The notes: a model not told the origin generated them from the sequence alone. A DNA stretch of 64,000 nt from Halobium salinum (GCF_026586625.1 NZ_JAODIW010000005.1:62001-126000); one strand, 5' to 3'; positions 51,550 through 60,750 are shown, numbered from the stretch's first letter. A program made the numbers and translations.

Positions 51550-51872
51550 GGACTGAGGGTCGACCTCCAGGCCCCTGCGTTTCACGGTCCCGTTTGGTCG
51601 ATCGACTCACTGAGCAGAGGGATGGCGGCGAGTGGCCGAACAGCCGCTTTTGGGTGGGAATTCGGAAGGGGCCGGGTTCTCGGCGAACGCGGCCGACGCA
51701 AGCACTGGAGCGAGGCGGAGCCGAGCGAAGCGCGCAGCGAGGCCCCGGATCCGAGAACCCGGGGGCTTCCGTATCCATCGATTCGACGCTTGTCCCTCCG
51801 GTTTTATCATAGCTGACCACTACTCAGAAAACCACCCCAAGCGTGAAGCGCCGTCCCGTCACACGAACACAC
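51550..51872. other. Intergenic region with structured repeat and promoter
   Basis: No gene seen in these 323 bp. The centre is the inverted repeat at 51663-51771. To its right GTTTTATCAT (51801-51810) is a TATA-like element that would start a transcript near 51830-51840, upstream of the Gfo/Idh gene. Confidence 0.6.
51663..51771. repeat. 109-bp imperfect inverted-repeat element
   Basis: Left arm CGGAAG (51663-51668), three unpaired bases, then CCGGGTTCTCGG (51672-51683). The right arm has the exact complements (51751-51762 and 51766-51771), again with three unpaired bases. The 67-bp interior carries GACGCAAGCACTG and repeated gagcga-type words, also found in the hairpin block at 9672-9710. 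Both regions end in a CTTCCGTA string. This suggests a shared intergenic repeat family. Confidence 0.7.
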
Positions 51873-52994
51873 ATGTCACATCGAGTCGCCGTCGTCGGCG
51901 TCGGGCCGGGACGGGAGACGGACATCAGCGGCCGGAGCCACGCCTTCGCGTACGAACACGCCGACGCCTACCGCGACCGCGACGACTGCGAACTCGTCGC
52001 CTGTGCGGACGTCGTCCCGGAGTACGCGGACCGGTTCGCCGCGGAGTACGGCGTGTCCGAGGGCGGCGTCTACGAGGACTACGCAGCGATGCTCGACGGG
52101 AGCGACCCGGACCTCGTGAGCGTCTGCACCCCAATCCCGACCCACGCCGACATCGTCGTCGGCTGTGCCGAGCACGGGAGCGTCGAGGCCGTCCACTGCG
52201 AGAAGCCGATGGCCCGCACCTGGGCCGGGGCGCGGGCGATGGCCCACGTCTGCGACCGCGCGGGCGTCCAGCTCACCTTCGGCCACCAGCGGCGCTTCGG
52301 CGACCCGTTTCGCCGGGCGAAGAGGCTGCTGGACGACGGCGTCGTCGGCGACCTCGAACGCGTCGAAATCTCGTGGGGGAACTTCTTCGACAACGGGACT
52401 CACACCCTCGACCTCGCGGCGATGTTCAACGACGAGCACCGCGGGGCGTGGGTGATGGGCCAACTCGACTACAGCACCGAGCACGTCCGCTACGGCGTCC
52501 ACACCGCCGACCACGCGTTCGTCTCGTGGCAGTACGAGAACGGCGTCCACGGGGTCGCCGCGACCGGCGACGACGTCCCGCTGTCGGACGGGCCGTACGA
52601 CTTCTACGACTGCTGGTTCCGCCTCGTCGGCGGCGAGGGGGTAATCGAGATCGGCCGGCGCGACGGGCCGGGACTCGCGTACCGCCGCGACGGCGAGGGG
52701 TGGACCGAGGTGGAGGTGGCCGACGAGTTCGACGGCCGGGTCGACCTCGCCATCGACGACGTCCTCGGCGCGCTCGACGGGGAGGCCGAGACGGCGTTGG
52801 AGGCCCGTCACGCGCTGAACACGACGGAGATACTGTTCGCCGGCCACGAGTCCTCGCGCCGACGGGGTCGCGTGGAACTCCCGCTCACCGGCGTCTACGA
52901 CCATCCGCTGGAGTCGCTGGTCGAGGCCGGGGAGGTGGTGCCCGAGCGCGGGGACGACCGACCGCCGCATCCGTCGGAGACGGACGGAGCGTAG
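51873..52994 (+). CDS. Gfo/Idh/MocA-family oxidoreductase (second copy)
   Basis: A 373-residue NAD(P)-dependent oxidoreductase starting SHRVAVVGVGPG after Met. The family signature CEKPMAR lies at about 107-113, and GHQRRFGDPF and HTLDLAAMFN are substrate-domain motifs (His of HTLDL is a usual catalytic position). The frame extends to a GTG at 51843, but ATG 51873 matches the family start. The upstream TATA-like box is about 65 bp away, so an untranslated leader is likely. Downstream lies a sugar-acid dehydratase, supporting a sugar oxidation role. Confidence 0.86.
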   Translation: MSHRVAVVGVGPGRETDISGRSHAFAYEHADAYRDRDDCELVACADVVPEYADRFAAEYGVSEGGVYEDYAAMLDGSDPDLVSVCTPIPTHADIVVGCAEHGSVEAVHCEKPMARTWAGARAMAHVCDRAGVQLTFGHQRRFGDPFRRAKRLLDDGVVGDLERVEISWGNFFDNGTHTLDLAAMFNDEHRGAWVMGQLDYSTEHVRYGVHTADHAFVSWQYENGVHGVAATGDDVPLSDGPYDFYDCWFRLVGGEGVIEIGRRDGPGLAYRRDGEGWTEVEVADEFDGRVDLAIDDVLGALDGEAETALEARHALNTTEILFAGHESSRRRGRVELPLTGVYDHPLESLVEAGEVVPERGDDRPPHPSETDGA

Positions 52995-53051
52995 GGAAGC
53001 GAGGGACGGGACGGCGTCGGCCCGACGCTCTCGGCGCTGCAAGTACTCTTC

Positions 53052-53083
53052 GTGTCTCGGTGTCTCGGTGTCTCGGTGTCTCG
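53052..53083. repeat. Tandem 8-bp repeat, four exact copies
   Basis: GTGTCTCG occurs four times in a row between the Gfo/Idh gene and the next dehydratase. Such a tract is prone to slippage and could vary in copy number between strains; it lies about 70 bp upstream of the likely promoter region. Confidence 0.9.
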
Positions 53084-53141
53084 GTACTCCCGTCGCTCCC
53101 GGCACGAACCGTCGCCGTGCGAACTGTTATGGTGTAGCGCA

Positions 53142-53156
53142 TACCTCTCGGAGGTA
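53142..53156. promoter_or_regulatory. Short hairpin upstream of dehydratase gene
   Basis: TACCTC (53142-53147) and GAGGTA (53151-53156) form a perfect 6-bp inverted repeat with a 3-nt loop, about 75 bp before ATG 53230, possibly in the 5' leader or an operator. Confidence 0.4.
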
Positions 53157-53229
53157 CGATGCGACCACGAGCCAGCGGTCGGAGAGACGGACAGCGTAGC
53201 GACTACGAACTGCCCGGCGGGAGTCTTCG

Positions 53230-54450
53230 ATGAGGGACTTCTCGAACCACGCGCCGACCCGCGGGGAGGGTCGGGATGTGGAGATCACCGGCATCGAGAC
53301 CTGCGTCGTCGAAGGGAACTTCGAGTGGAACCTCGTCCGCGTCCACACCGATGCGGGCGTCACGGGCCTCGGGGAGTCCTACCGCGGCGGCGGCGTCATC
53401 GAGGTGATGGAGTACATGGAGGAGTTCCTGATCGGGGAGAACCCCCTCGACGTCGAGCGGCTGTTCCGCCGGATGGTCCAGGAGACGTCCGGCCACGGCG
53501 GGACGACCGGGAAGGTCGTCACGGCGGCCTCCGGCATCGAAATCGCCCTCTGGGACGCCGCCGGGAAGATTCTCGGCGTGCCGACGTACCAGTTGCTGGG
53601 CGGGAAGTACCGCGACTCGGTGCGCATCTACTGCGACTGCCACGCCGGCGAGGCGTTCGAACTCGAACACGGCTACCACGCGGCCCACGACGACGACGCA
53701 TACTCCGTCGAGGCGTACGCCGAGGAGGCCGAACGCGTCGCCGACATGGGGTTCACCGCGCTGAAGTTCGACCTCGACCAGCCGTTCGACAACCACCCCG
53801 ACCCGTACAACGGTCGGGTGAGCAACGCGGCGATTCAGCGGAAGGTCGACACCGTCGAGGCAATCAGGGAAGCCATCGGCTACGAAATCGACCTCGCGTT
53901 CGACATCCACTGGGACTACTCCATCGACAGCGCGAAGCGCATCGCGAACAAGCTGGAGCCGTACGACCTGATGTGGCTGGAAGACGTCGTCCCGCCCGAG
54001 AACATGGACGCCCAGCGGGAGGTGAACCGCGCGACCGACACGCCGCTGGCGACGGGGGAGAACCGCTTCCGCGTCCACGAGTTCAAGGAACTGCTGTACG
54101 ACTTCGGCGTCGACGTCGTCACGCCGGACCCGAGCACCTGCGGCGGCCTCGCCGAGTCGAAGGCCATCGCCAGCCGCGCCGAGGAGAACTACATCGCCTT
54201 CTCGCCGCACAACGTCTGCAGTCCGGTCGGGACGGTGGCCTGCGTCCACCTCGGCGCGGTCGTCCCCAACTTCGACACCCTGGAGTACCACGCCCTGGAG
54301 GTCGACTGGTGGGACGACATGCTCGTCCGCGACGAACCGCTCATCCAGGAGGGGTACATCGACGTGCCCGAGACCCCGGGGCTCGGCATCGAACTCGACG
54401 AGGACGTCGTCTCCGAGCACCTCCTCGACCCCGGCACGATGTTCGGATGA
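53230..54450 (+). CDS. Enolase-superfamily dehydratase, archaeal gluconate/xylonate dehydratase-like
   Basis: A 406-residue protein. The N-terminal leader MRDFSNHAP is followed by VEITGIETCVVEGNFEWN. The barrel shows LKFDLDQPF (K-x-D rather than K-x-K), AFDIHWDYS, WLEDVVPPENMDAQ and TGENRF for metal and acid/base groups, plus FSPHNVCSPVG. This pattern is that of archaeal gluconate, galactonate and xylonate dehydratases. The product would be a 2-keto-3-deoxy acid. The aldolase gene directly downstream overlaps by ATGA, so the two steps are coupled. Confidence 0.86.
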   Translation: MRDFSNHAPTRGEGRDVEITGIETCVVEGNFEWNLVRVHTDAGVTGLGESYRGGGVIEVMEYMEEFLIGENPLDVERLFRRMVQETSGHGGTTGKVVTAASGIEIALWDAAGKILGVPTYQLLGGKYRDSVRIYCDCHAGEAFELEHGYHAAHDDDAYSVEAYAEEAERVADMGFTALKFDLDQPFDNHPDPYNGRVSNAAIQRKVDTVEAIREAIGYEIDLAFDIHWDYSIDSAKRIANKLEPYDLMWLEDVVPPENMDAQREVNRATDTPLATGENRFRVHEFKELLYDFGVDVVTPDPSTCGGLAESKAIASRAEENYIAFSPHNVCSPVGTVACVHLGAVVPNFDTLEYHALEVDWWDDMLVRDEPLIQEGYIDVPETPGLGIELDEDVVSEHLLDPGTMFG

Positions 54451-55334
54451 CGGAGTACGGCGGCGAGAGCGGGGGCGGCGAGTCGAGCGACGACGCGGCG
54501 GGGAGCCACGCAGGTACCGAGTCCGACGCCAACGACGCCAACGACGCCGACGACCCCGGCCCACGGCTCCGCCGTGCCGCGACGGCCGACGAGCCGCTGC
54601 TTGGCGGGTGGCTCTCGGTGCCACATCCGATGGTCGCCGAACTGCTCGCCGGGAGCGGCTTCGACTTCCTCTGCGTCGACGCCGAGCACGCGCCGGTCTC
54701 CTTCGAGACGATGGCGAACCTGCTCCGGGCGGTCGACGCCGCACCAGGGGGAACGGAGACGCTGGTCCGCGTCGGCGGCCACGACCCCGTCGAACTGAAG
54801 CGCACGATGGACCTGGACCCCGATGCACTGCTCGTCCCGATGGTCGACACCGCCGAGGAGGCCGAAGCGATAGTGGACGCGACGCGCTACCCGCCCGCCG
54901 GGAGTCGCGGGGTTGGTCTCGGACGCGCGACCGACTACGGGCGCGACCTGGACGGCTACGTCGCGTCCGCCGACGACCGCTTCGCGCGGTTCGTCCAGAT
55001 AGAGTCCGAGGAGGCGGTCGAGAACGTCGCCGACATCGCCGCGGTCGACGGGGTCGACGGCGTGTTCGTCGGCCCCGTCGACCTCTCGACGTCGATGGGG
55101 CTGCTCGGGGCGTGGGACGACGAGCGTTTCCAGGACGCGGTCGACCGCGTCCTCTCGGTCGCCGACGACGAGGGCGTCGCGGTCGGGACGCTCGCGACCG
55201 ACGCCGAGTCGCGGCGGACGCGCCTCGCCGAGTGGGGCGTCGACTACCTCGCCGCCGGCGTCGACGCGACCTACCTCGAGGAGGGCGCACGGCGGACGCT
55301 GTCTGAGTGTGCCGACGCGCTGAAAGAGCGATGA
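54447..55334 (+). CDS. HpcH/HpaI-family aldolase (2-keto-3-deoxy-acid aldolase)
   Basis: A 295-residue protein with an Asp/Ser/Ala-rich leader of about 45 residues unusual for the family. The catalytic domain then runs GGWLSVPHPMVAEL, DFLCVDAEHAPVSFE (catalytic His), PMVDTAEEAEAIV and VFVGPVDLSTSMG. It performs metal-dependent retro-aldol cleavage, as in 2-keto-3-deoxyglucarate aldolase, giving pyruvate plus an aldehyde such as tartronate semialdehyde, glyceraldehyde or glycolaldehyde. The ATG overlaps the dehydratase stop. The reductase at 31560 could consume tartronate semialdehyde. Confidence 0.87.
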   Translation: MTEYGGESGGGESSDDAAGSHAGTESDANDANDADDPGPRLRRAATADEPLLGGWLSVPHPMVAELLAGSGFDFLCVDAEHAPVSFETMANLLRAVDAAPGGTETLVRVGGHDPVELKRTMDLDPDALLVPMVDTAEEAEAIVDATRYPPAGSRGVGLGRATDYGRDLDGYVASADDRFARFVQIESEEAVENVADIAAVDGVDGVFVGPVDLSTSMGLLGAWDDERFQDAVDRVLSVADDEGVAVGTLATDAESRRTRLAEWGVDYLAAGVDATYLEEGARRTLSECADALKER

Positions 55335-55364
55335 AGTAGCGTCGCGGCGAGGGCGGGGAACGAC

Positions 55365-56609
55365 CTACTCTCCGCCCGGCTTCACACCCTCGTCGTACTC
55401 GAACTCGGTCCACGGCCCCTCTATCTCGGGGTACTCCTCGACGACGTCGAGGTTCACCTCCACGCCGAGGCCGGGGCCGTCGGGGACCGTGAGCGTTCCG
55501 TCCGAGAGGTCGAGGTCGGTGTCGAGGACCGCCTCGGCGAGCGGGAACGGGTACATCCCGGCGACGTCGTCGCCGAAGACGGGGTACTCGAGGAGCCGCG
55601 TCTCCGGCGCCGCCGCGGTGAGGTGGGCGTTCGCGACCAGCCCCAGGTTCGTCCCGAAGTTGTGGGGGACGAACCGGACGTCGCGCCCGGCGCAGTGGCG
55701 GGCCGCACGCATCGTCCCCGTGAACCCCTCGTGGTGGCGGACGTCCCCCTGGAGGAAGTCGACGCGCCCGTCCTCGGCGAGGGCGACGAGCCCCTCCGGC
55801 GACTCCTCGCTCTCGCCGCCGGCGAGTGGGACGTCGGTGCGCTCTGCCAACCGGGCGTAGGCGCCGTGGTCACCCGGTTCGACGGGTTCCTCCACCCAGT
55901 AGGGGTCGTGTTCGGCGAAGTCGTCGAGGAGGGCGACTATCTCGTCGAACGTGTAGGAGCGCTCGCCGAGTTTCCACCAGGTGTGGGCGTCGACCATCAG
56001 GTCCATCCCGTCCCCGACGCGCTCTCTGAGCAGGCGGAGGGTTCGACGGTCCTCGTCGGGGCCGAGCCCGGGTCGGTACTTGTAGCCGCCGAACCCGCGC
56101 TCCTGGATGGCTGCGGCCTGCTCTGCGTACCCCTCCGGTTCCATGTACATCCCGGCGCTGGCGTACAGCGGGAGCGATGTGCTGATGTCGGCCGCCTCCT
56201 CGGCCAGGAGTTCGTAGACGGGTGCTCCCGCCGCTTTCCCCCACACGTCGTGGGCGGCAACGTCGACCGCCGAGATGGCCTGCGACTCGAGGAGCCGCGG
56301 CAGCCCCAGGTCGCGGATTCGGGTCGCGAGCTCCCCCGGGTCGTCCGCGTCGGCGCCGGCGACGGCGTCGGCGACGTCCGACTCGAGGAGGTCGACGAAC
56401 CCGCCGTGGGAGGCGCCCTCGAAGTACTCGCGCATCGCCGAACTGCTCGCGCCGCCGGGGGCGAAGCCGACCGCGCCGTCGGCGGTTTCGAGCCGAACGA
56501 GCACGGCGTCGCGCTTCAGGAGCCGGCGCACCCCGCCGTAGAAACGGCGCTCCTGCGGGGGGTCGATCGGCGAGCTCAGCGTCCAGGCGGAAATGTCACT
56601 GATTCGCAT
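55365..56609 (-). CDS. Enolase-superfamily protein, K-x-R variant
   Basis: A 414-residue MR/MLE-like protein, longer than its paralogues because of insertions in the capping domain (about 60-105). The Lys strand reads YKYRPGLGP, so the K-x-K second position is Arg. Metal strands are MVDAHTWW, WVEEPVEPGD and GGESEESPEG; the loop has QGDVRHHEG and a distal His in VPHNFGTN. With only one Lys and the distal His it may be a dehydratase using the His. ATG 56609 fits a minus-strand CTTTATGC box at 56633-56640. It is convergent with the aldolase gene. Confidence 0.82.
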   Translation of the reverse strand: MRISDISAWTLSSPIDPPQERRFYGGVRRLLKRDAVLVRLETADGAVGFAPGGASSSAMREYFEGASHGGFVDLLESDVADAVAGADADDPGELATRIRDLGLPRLLESQAISAVDVAAHDVWGKAAGAPVYELLAEEAADISTSLPLYASAGMYMEPEGYAEQAAAIQERGFGGYKYRPGLGPDEDRRTLRLLRERVGDGMDLMVDAHTWWKLGERSYTFDEIVALLDDFAEHDPYWVEEPVEPGDHGAYARLAERTDVPLAGGESEESPEGLVALAEDGRVDFLQGDVRHHEGFTGTMRAARHCAGRDVRFVPHNFGTNLGLVANAHLTAAAPETRLLEYPVFGDDVAGMYPFPLAEAVLDTDLDLSDGTLTVPDGPGLGVEVNLDVVEEYPEIEGPWTEFEYDEGVKPGGE

Positions 56610-56698
56610 GCGAACCCGTCGCACCCGAGAGAGCATAAAGCCCCACGCGGCTGACGACGGAGACGGGGCAGCCCTCGACGCGGCGACTCACGTTCCGG

Positions 56699-57700
56699 TT
56701 ACTCGGGGGTCGCCGCCGCGTGTTCCGGCTCCCGGCCCTCGAACACGGCGCGAATCCCCTCGGCGGCCGTCCGGCGCTTCTCGTCGCTCGCGGCGCCCGA
56801 GTACCACGCGACGTGCGGGGTCAGGACGACGTTCTCGTGTCGCGCCAGCGGCGTCTCGAAGGAGGGGGTCGTCCCGTCGAAGCGGTCCGCCGGCTCGTCG
56901 GCGAACACGTCGATTCCGGCGCCGGCGATGTCACCGGAGTCGAGTGCGGCGTCGAGCGCCGCCTCGTCGTGGAGGCCGCCGCGGGCGACGTTGAGGAAGT
57001 ACGCGTCTTCGCGCATCCGAGCGAAGGCGTCGGCGTCGAACATGCCTCGCGTCTCGTCGAGCAGGGGCGTGTGGACGGAGACGACGTGTGCACGGTCGAG
57101 CAGGGGTTCGAACTCGACCTTCTCCACGCCCGCCGTCTCCATCTCGTCGGCGTCGACGTACGGGTCGGTGGCGACCACGTCGGCGCCGAACGCCCGGAAC
57201 TTGTCGGCGACGCGGCGGGCGATGGCGCCGAAGCCGACGAGCCCCACGGTCATCGTCGAGAGCCGACGGACCCGCGCCTCGCCGAGGCGCTTCTCCCAGA
57301 CGCCCTCGCGGAGCGAGGCGTCGTACCGCCGGAGGTCGCGTTCGAGCGCGAGCGCGAGCATGAGCGCGTGGGTCGACACCTCCTCCAGGCAGTAGTCGGG
57401 GACGTTGAGCACGTACATCCCCGCGTCGGTCGCGGCGTCGAGGTCGACGTGGTCGACGCCGATGCCACAGCGGGCGATGGCTCGGCAGCCGTCGAGCGCC
57501 GCTATCACCTCGGCGGTGTACGGGGCCGTGAGCAGGCGGTCGAGCACGGCGTCGACGCCGACGAGTTCGCGGCGCAGGTCGTCGGTCGTCTCCACGTCGA
57601 CCGGGCGGAACGCGACGTCGAGCCCTTCGAAGACCGCCTCCTCGACGGCGAGGTCGAAAGCGGAGCCGGCGGTGACGCCGACGGTGTACTGGTCTGCCAT
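56699..57700 (-). CDS. D-2-hydroxyacid dehydrogenase (PGDH/CtBP-like, second copy)
   Basis: A 333-residue enzyme paralogous to the one at 12835 (shared CGIGVD-like loop, LNVPDYCL-EEVSTHA segment and PHVAWYS). The Rossmann loop GLVGFGAIAR has Ala at the third Gly. Catalytic Arg is in NVARGGLHD, the acid in VFADEP and His in LTPHVAWYS. The frame extends upstream to 57961 only in an implausible Ala/Ser-rich stretch; ATG 57700 has a minus-strand CACTTTTCAC element about 25-33 bp away. It is divergent from the ThDP enzyme gene. Confidence 0.86.
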   Translation of the reverse strand: MADQYTVGVTAGSAFDLAVEEAVFEGLDVAFRPVDVETTDDLRRELVGVDAVLDRLLTAPYTAEVIAALDGCRAIARCGIGVDHVDLDAATDAGMYVLNVPDYCLEEVSTHALMLALALERDLRRYDASLREGVWEKRLGEARVRRLSTMTVGLVGFGAIARRVADKFRAFGADVVATDPYVDADEMETAGVEKVEFEPLLDRAHVVSVHTPLLDETRGMFDADAFARMREDAYFLNVARGGLHDEAALDAALDSGDIAGAGIDVFADEPADRFDGTTPSFETPLARHENVVLTPHVAWYSGAASDEKRRTAAEGIRAVFEGREPEHAAATPE

Positions 57701-57833
57701 GTGGAGACACGACAGCACCCCTCGTGAAAAGTGTACGGCGCCGAGGCCGGACGTGCGTAGCGACACAGGGGTCGGTGCTGCGAGGGCCGACGGCGGGGAA
57801 AAGGCTAATCCGGTGCGGGCGGTCGGTGTGAGC

Positions 57834-59585
57834 ATGACGGACGCCGACGCGGACGCGGACACCCACGGGAACGGGAGCGACGCCGGACGGGCGGCGAAGA
57901 CGGGCGGCGCCCACGTGTACGAGGCGCTCGTCGACGCCGGCGTCGACACGCTGGTCGGCATCCCGGGGACCCAGACGCTCCCGCTCGACCGGACGGTCGT
58001 CGAGCGCGACGAGATGCGCTACGTGATGGCCCGCCACGAGACCGCCGTCCCGCACATCGCGTGGGGATACTACGAGGCGTCCGGTCGGCCGGCCGCGACG
58101 CTCACCGTCCCCGGTCCGGGCGACACGAACGCGATGCACGGGCTGAAGAACGCCTACGAGGACTCGGTGCCGATACTCCACGTCTCCGCCGACGTCGACC
58201 CCGACGAGCGCGGGAAGGGGCCGATTCACGAAATCGAGCCCGACACCTACGACAACGCCGTGAAGGCGAACGTCAACGTCGAGCGCCGACGCGACCTGCC
58301 CGCCGACGTCGCACGGGGGCTGGAGACCGCGCTGACGCCGCCGACCGGACCGGTCAGGCTCGGCGTCCCGAGCGGCATCCTCGACGCCGAGTTCGCCGCG
58401 CCCGCCGCCGAGGTCGCCCCCGAGCAGACGAGTTTCGACAACGAAACGGCCTACGACGACGCCGTCGCCCGCCTCGCGTCGGCCGAGCGACCCCTGCTCT
58501 ACGTCGGCGGCGGCGCCCGCCGCGCCGAGGGAGGTCCCCGGGCCGTAGCCGACCTGGCCGACGCGCTCGACGCCCCGGTCGTGACGACGTACAAGGGAAA
58601 AGGGGTCTTCCCCGAGGACGACGACCGTTTCCTCGGCGTCGCCGGTAGCCACCTCCCGTCAGGCGCCGAGCGCGTCCTCGGGTCGGCGGACGTCGTCGTC
58701 GCCCTCGGCACCGACTTCGACGGCGTCACCACGGCGGGCTGGAGCCTCCCCATGGGCGACGCGCTGGTCCACGTCACGCTCGACCCCGACGCGATCGACG
58801 CGAGCTACGACACGGACGTCGCAATCGTCGACGACGCGGCCGACGCCGCCGACCGACTGCGCGAGGGCGTCGAAGAGCAGGGCCTCGAAGGACGGGACGG
58901 GTCCGCGACCGGCGACGGCTGGGACGGGTCGCGCGTCGCCCGCGAGGTCCGCGAGGAGTACGACGATCACCTCCGGGGGCTCGGGCTGTTCGACGGCGGG
59001 TCGCCGGCGACCACCCCCGAACTGCTCGCGGCGGTCCGGGAGGTGACGCCCCGAGAGGCGAGCGTCGCCGTCGACGTCGGCGGGTTCCGGCTCTGGGCGA
59101 TGCAGACGTTCCCCGCCTACGCCCCCGAGGGGTTCGTCGCGGCCGGGTCGTGGGCCGGGATGGGCGTCGGACTCCCGGCCGCCATCGGGGCCCAACTGGC
59201 CCGCCCCGACCGCCCGGCGCTCTGTCTCACTGGCGACGGCGGGCTGTTGATGTGTATCCACGAACTCCACACCGCGGCGGAGTACGACCTCGATATCACG
59301 TGCGTCGTGTCGAACAACGCCGACTACGGCGTCATCAGCAAGTCGCCGAAAATCGAGGGGTACGGTGACGGCCACCAGTTCACCTGGACCGCACCCGACT
59401 TCGCGACGGTCGCCGAAGGGTTCGGCTGGGAGGCGGTCCACGTCGAGTCGGCCGCCGAGGCCGGGGAAGCCGTCGCCGACGCGATGGACGCCGACGGGCC
59501 GGTGCTCGTCGACGTCGACGTCGAGACCGACGAGCCGTCGGCCGCGGAGGCCTCCGCGTACGACTCGACCGTCGCGCTGGACTGA
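57834..59585 (+). CDS. Thiamine diphosphate-dependent enzyme (acetolactate synthase/benzoylformate decarboxylase-like)
   Basis: A 583-residue ThDP enzyme. The PYR domain holds the cofactor-activating Glu69 in MARHETAV. A central Rossmann-like domain lies at about 205-340, and the PP domain has the metal/ThDP motif GDGGLLM...NN (about 460-490). A FAD-binding requirement is not evident. Family members decarboxylate 2-keto acids, ligate keto acids (acetolactate, tartronate semialdehyde from glyoxylate) or hydrolyse cyclic diketones (IolD). Between a hydroxyacid dehydrogenase and a DHDPS-family gene, glyoxylate carboligase or 2-keto acid decarboxylase are candidates. ATG 57834 follows a CTAATC box by about 31 bp. 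Confidence 0.8.
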   Translation: MTDADADADTHGNGSDAGRAAKTGGAHVYEALVDAGVDTLVGIPGTQTLPLDRTVVERDEMRYVMARHETAVPHIAWGYYEASGRPAATLTVPGPGDTNAMHGLKNAYEDSVPILHVSADVDPDERGKGPIHEIEPDTYDNAVKANVNVERRRDLPADVARGLETALTPPTGPVRLGVPSGILDAEFAAPAAEVAPEQTSFDNETAYDDAVARLASAERPLLYVGGGARRAEGGPRAVADLADALDAPVVTTYKGKGVFPEDDDRFLGVAGSHLPSGAERVLGSADVVVALGTDFDGVTTAGWSLPMGDALVHVTLDPDAIDASYDTDVAIVDDAADAADRLREGVEEQGLEGRDGSATGDGWDGSRVAREVREEYDDHLRGLGLFDGGSPATTPELLAAVREVTPREASVAVDVGGFRLWAMQTFPAYAPEGFVAAGSWAGMGVGLPAAIGAQLARPDRPALCLTGDGGLLMCIHELHTAAEYDLDITCVVSNNADYGVISKSPKIEGYGDGHQFTWTAPDFATVAEGFGWEAVHVESAAEAGEAVADAMDADGPVLVDVDVETDEPSAAEASAYDSTVALD

Positions 59586-59704
59586 AGGGGAACTGCGGGT
59601 CGGAGTCGAACGGGGACCGCGGCCCGTTCGGCGCTCGGACGGCGAGAGAGAGAGAGGGGTGCTCGACGGCGGTTCCCGGTCGGGAGGGGCGAGGGACGCC
59701 GGAG

Positions 59705-60628
59705 TCAGTATTCGCCGCTCACCAGGTGGTCGTAGTACTCCCGGGCGCGTTCCTCGTCCTCCTCGGAGAGGTCGACCAGCGGCGGGCGGACCGGCCCGCC
59801 GTAGTGGCCCGCGAGTTCCATCCCGAACTTCACCGCGGGGACGTTGTTCGCCGCCGGGAGGTGGCTCTCGGCGCCGGCCTCCTCGCGGAGGTCCTCGTAG
59901 GGGCGGAAGCGCTCGCGGATGTCACGGGCGCGCTCGTACTCCCCCTCTCGCAGGGCGTCCATCAACGCGAGGGCGGGTTCGGGGGCGAAGTTGCCGACGC
60001 CGGTGGTGAACCCCTCGGCGCCCTCGACGGCGAAGGCGGGGGCGAACCGTTCGGCGATACCGTTCGACCAGACTACGTCGCCCTCGGTGGTGGCGACGGC
60101 CTTCGAGAACGCCTTCACGTCGTTGACCGCGTACTTCACGGCGACGACGTTCTCCTCCTCGGCGAGGTCGGCGATGAGGTCGTCGTCCAGTTCGTCGCCG
60201 CGCTTGTAGAGGACGACCCCGAGGTCGGTCGCGTCGACCAGTTCCTCGTAGTACCGCCGGAGCCCGTCGCGGTGGATGTAGGTGTGGACGGGGTGCATCA
60301 CCATCACCGCGTCCGCGCCGGCGTCCTCGTAGCGCGAGAGTAGCGAGCGGGCAGTCGGGAGGCTCCCGCCGAGGCCGGCGACGACCGACCCCTCGCCGCC
60401 CATCGCGTCGGCGGTCGTCTCGACCACCGCGACGCGCTCGTCGTTCGAGAGGGAGTAGTACTCGCCCGTGTTGCCACAGGGGATGACCAACCGTGCGCCG
60501 GCCTCCCGCAACGACTCGACGTGCTCGGCGAGTTCGTCGTGGAGGACGTCGGCGCCGTCCTCGGAGAACGGGGTAGGGTTGGTGAAGGCGACGCCGCGCA
60601 GGTCCGACTTGAGTGACTCGTACGCCAT
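59705..60628 (-). CDS. DHDPS/NAL-family aldolase or dehydratase
   Basis: A 307-residue class I aldolase-fold protein. The Schiff-base Lys165 is in VAVKYAV and the catalytic Tyr141 in VVLYKRGDE. The ligand loop CGNTGEYYSL (about 51-60) is the GxxGE motif. GFTTGVGNFAPE lies late in the barrel. 5-dehydro-4-deoxyglucarate dehydratase and 2-keto-3-deoxy-acid aldolases in this family are the best candidates given the aldarate/aldonate context. It may work beside the HpcH-type aldolase. ATG 60628 has a minus-strand T-rich box (TTTTTTGTAAG, about 60653-60663). Confidence 0.86.
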   Translation of the reverse strand: MAYESLKSDLRGVAFTNPTPFSEDGADVLHDELAEHVESLREAGARLVIPCGNTGEYYSLSNDERVAVVETTADAMGGEGSVVAGLGGSLPTARSLLSRYEDAGADAVMVMHPVHTYIHRDGLRRYYEELVDATDLGVVLYKRGDELDDDLIADLAEEENVVAVKYAVNDVKAFSKAVATTEGDVVWSNGIAERFAPAFAVEGAEGFTTGVGNFAPEPALALMDALREGEYERARDIRERFRPYEDLREEAGAESHLPAANNVPAVKFGMELAGHYGGPVRPPLVDLSEEDEERAREYYDHLVSGEY

Positions 60629-60750
60629 CGTCGCGTGCCACCACTACCCACGCTTACAAAAAACCCCGCGGAACCGGGGACGGAGGCGTCGACACCGGTC
60701 GGGGTCGAGTCGGCTGCCCCGATACCGGCCGAAACGGTCCCCACCAACAG

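Noticed and set aside
59650-59667. GA dinucleotide tract in the gap after the ThDP gene
   Set aside because: Too short (about eight units) and outside any promoter to be worth more than mention.
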